Assembly: GCA_035574175.1 (NCBI GenBank)
Contig: DATLZB010000150.1
Coordinates: 1 to 34,111 of the forward strand
Length of the DNA: 34,111 nt
Origin: DATLZB01 sp035574175
GTDB lineage: Bacteria; Pseudomonadota; Alphaproteobacteria; Rhizobiales; Hyphomicrobiaceae
Direction: 5' to 3'
Shown piece after piece: positions 32,514 through 34,111 of the stretch. Position 1 is the stretch's first letter. Every line of letters starts with the position of its first letter. Below the pieces are notes generated by a model. It did not search any database. It saw only the letters and a list, made by a program, of their open reading frames with translations, and was not told where the DNA came from. A program made the position numbers and the translations under genes.

Positions 32514-33627
32514 ACTTCAACAGTGAGGACAGCGAGAAGGCGGAGGCTCTGATGACCGGCGGGCTTTCGGCGAGCTGAGGATGGGGCTCCTCAATGTAAA
32601 CGTTGACGCCCGTCGCCCGTCCGTCCTTAATCAGCGAGGACACGTACGCCCATCCGTTCGGTTCGAGCGCTAGGCAGGCCTCCGACATCTCGCCCTTGAG
32701 GCGCACGTGTATGGCGATGTTGCCGCGAGCTAAGATGGCCGCCGTCTGCTCCGGCGTGAACCGCTCCCGATACCAGAGTTTGGTGAGATAAATGCCCGCG
32801 ACTAGCCGTTTGGTCTTAGGCCCCCAGCTCACCCGGTCGGCTGGATCGGAGGCGAAGGCATACTCGCCTGGCGGCAGCGAACCGATGGCCCGCGTGGCAA
32901 GGCAGTCAGGATCGGGATTGTTGCGGCAAGCCTCGCGGCCCGAGATCGCCCAGGCGATGGTTCGGCCGTTCGTCTGCGGGTCGTCCGAGACGACGAAGAG
33001 CCGCCCCGTCTCGATCGTGTAGCCGAGGCGGAAGCTTTTGAGCGAGTCGGGCACTTTGCGCACGACGTCCTCGAACGGGCTGCAGATGTCGCCGTCGGAC
33101 AGCTTCCGCTCGTAGCCCCGATGGTTGATGGTGACGTAGTCTATACCGGGGGCGCAGTCCCACTGGGGAAGCATCCTCATGTGTGCCAAGGGAACTTTCG
33201 GCGGCTGAGTCCTGGCGCCGGGTCTCGGTAGCGTCACGGTGAGCTTGGGCGCCTTGACGGCCGGCGGCCCCAGCACGACCGGCGGCTTTGCCTTCCAGGC
33301 GTTCCTGACCCTCTCGCACTCCTCCGACAGCTTGGGGGGCCTGATCTGCTTCACCGCGAGCTGTCGCGCCAGCGCGCCGCTGGCTCCGTGCCGGACGTAG
33401 GCCTCTATGAGCGCCTGCTGCACCTCCAATTGCTCCTCCGACAGCTCAAAGATGCAGTGCTCGTATACCTGGTCGCCGCTTTGGCTGAAGAAGTTGGCGA
33501 TATCGTTGGCGGCCGAGGATGCGCTCGGCGCAGCCTTTTCCGACTCGGCCAATGCATGACACGCCGGCAATACTAGCCACGCCACAAAAGGCGCCATAAG
33601 CCATTGTCGGAAGCTAGCGTAGGTCAT
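32512..33627 (-). CDS. Exported protein with DUF2778/Tlde1-like C-terminal half
   Basis: A 371-residue protein with signal peptide (about 1-27, HALA-ES). Residues 30-115 are helical with two or three Cys; 115-145 is a Pro-rich linker. The C-terminal half has the layout I know from DUF2778/Tlde1 L,D-transpeptidase-like enzymes: WAISGREACRNNPD (226-239), IGSLPPGEY (248-256), and NIAIHVRLKGEMSEACLAL (303-321), with His307 and Cys318 at the place of the catalytic His and Cys. The usual S-x-GC is SEAC here. If active it would cut or exchange peptidoglycan peptides in the periplasm. The ATG at 33627 precedes the signal peptide; the frame upstream to 33834 is not protein-like. Family call is tentative. 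Confidence 0.6.
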   Translation of the reverse strand: MTYASFRQWLMAPFVAWLVLPACHALAESEKAAPSASSAANDIANFFSQSGDQVYEHCIFELSEEQLEVQQALIEAYVRHGASGALARQLAVKQIRPPKLSEECERVRNAWKAKPPVVLGPPAVKAPKLTVTLPRPGARTQPPKVPLAHMRMLPQWDCAPGIDYVTINHRGYERKLSDGDICSPFEDVVRKVPDSLKSFRLGYTIETGRLFVVSDDPQTNGRTIAWAISGREACRNNPDPDCLATRAIGSLPPGEYAFASDPADRVSWGPKTKRLVAGIYLTKLWYRERFTPEQTAAILARGNIAIHVRLKGEMSEACLALEPNGWAYVSSLIKDGRATGVNVYIEEPHPQLAESPPVIRASAFSLSSLLK

Positions 33628-34017
33628 CCGCCCTGAACATCCGAACTGATCGTAAGCACCCGGCTCCCCTTGCACAGCGTGCTGGCTCTGAGGACGCTGT
33701 TGGCGCGACTCTGTGCCTAAATCATGGTGACAATCAGGGTAGCGGAGCGCGCCCCCGTCCGGTCTGTCGGCAGGCGTCCGCTGCAAGCCGCAACGGTTAG
33801 AGCGTCCGTCGATAACGTCGCGTTGCTCATGCAATTATTGGCTTCTCGACCGTTGTGCGGAGAGTGTTGCGGCTCCGACACAACCCCCTGGCTGTCCGCA
33901 CAACCTGTGGCTGTCCGTCGTCCTGGTCTTCGGCTTCGTTACGCTCTCCCGTCGATTGCGCCGGCATCGACCTAGTACCGACTATCGCTGGAGGCGGAGT
34001 CGTGATTCAAGGAAGGA
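33628..34017. other. Intergenic region before the transposase start
   Basis: 390 bp between divergent genes. It contains a pair of tandem 19-20-bp repeats (33879-33917) and GGAAGG just before the transposase start. No gene is supported. The left end of the insertion element should lie here, but I cannot fix its terminal inverted repeat because the right end is outside the window. Confidence 0.5.
33879..33917. repeat. Imperfect tandem repeat, two copies of 19-20 bp
   Basis: Copy one (33879-33898) and copy two (33899-33917) both read CACAACC, then a variable 2-3 bases, then TGGCTGTCCG. They lie about 100 bp before the transposase start and could be a local duplication or transposase-binding sites. 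Confidence 0.6.
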
Positions 34018-34111
34018 ATGAACATCCAAGAAGCGACCCCGATCAAGCTGACGGCGGAAGAGCGGTCTGTGCTTGAGGGAATGATCCGATCTCCGAAGAC
34101 TGAACATGGCC
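34018..34111 (+). mobile_element. Start of IS630-type transposase gene, cut by window edge
   Basis: An ATG at 34018, just after GGAAGG, opens a frame to the window edge (31 codons, no stop). It contains LTAEERSVLEGMIRSPKTEH, which matches the N-terminal helix-turn-helix start of IS630-family transposases as I know them (LTxEER-x-LE-x-RSPKT). The catalytic DDE part is outside the window. Whether the element is whole or a fragment cannot be judged. Confidence 0.65.

Overview
The window is GC-rich chromosomal DNA of an alphaproteobacterium, most likely of the order Hyphomicrobiales (Rhizobiales). The pointers are the proteobacterial rpsM-rpsK-rpoA-rplQ block, a TIGR01459-type HAD phosphatase, several small exported proteins of alphaproteobacterial type, and a possible Irr (ICE-type) iron box. 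Assignment below order is not possible from what I can see. Almost all of the window is coding. I see no tRNA, rRNA, CRISPR array or prophage. The only mobile-element sign is the start of an IS630-type transposase cut by the right edge.

Layout. 1-414: a Cys-rich exported protein cut by the left edge (-). 613-3825: a tightly coupled four-gene minus-strand operon (GT2 polyprenyl-phosphate glycosyltransferase, ChbG/HpnK deacetylase, GtrA membrane protein, HAD phosphatase) that reads as an envelope-sugar modification cassette. 4019-4273: a second small Cys-rich exported protein. 4489-6680: a NodU/CmcH-type carbamoyltransferase coupled to a DUF4267 membrane protein. 6690-7721: an orphan TctC/Bug-type binding protein. 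8109-10603: the ribosomal alpha operon, here without secY/adk in front. 10625-13762: the biotin-carrying alpha subunit of an acyl-CoA carboxylase and an unknown protein with an internal duplication. 13973-15129: a glycosyltransferase-like protein and a small exported protein, separated by a strong bidirectional hairpin. 15435-16592: RNase D. 17178-21061: an alpha-oxoamine synthase followed after 8 bp by a penicillin-acylase-type Ntn hydrolase. 21340-22875: a CYTH-CHAD protein preceded by an unusual array of GCGGCA boxes. 23129-26742: a TetR/HlyD/ABC ATPase/ABC permease exporter operon with a clear palindromic operator. 26749-27228: a DUF1772 membrane protein. 27386-32455: an imelysin / di-heme oxidoreductase / imelysin / DUF1513 operon, likely iron-linked. 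32512-33627: an exported protein resembling DUF2778/Tlde1 peptidoglycan enzymes. 34018 to the end: the IS630-type transposase start.

Most genes are ordinary for this group. The parts most worth following up are the four-gene sugar cassette, the iron-linked operon with its possible Irr box, the oxoamine synthase/Ntn hydrolase pair, and the GCGGCA box array. All functional assignments come from reading motifs by eye; no database search was run.
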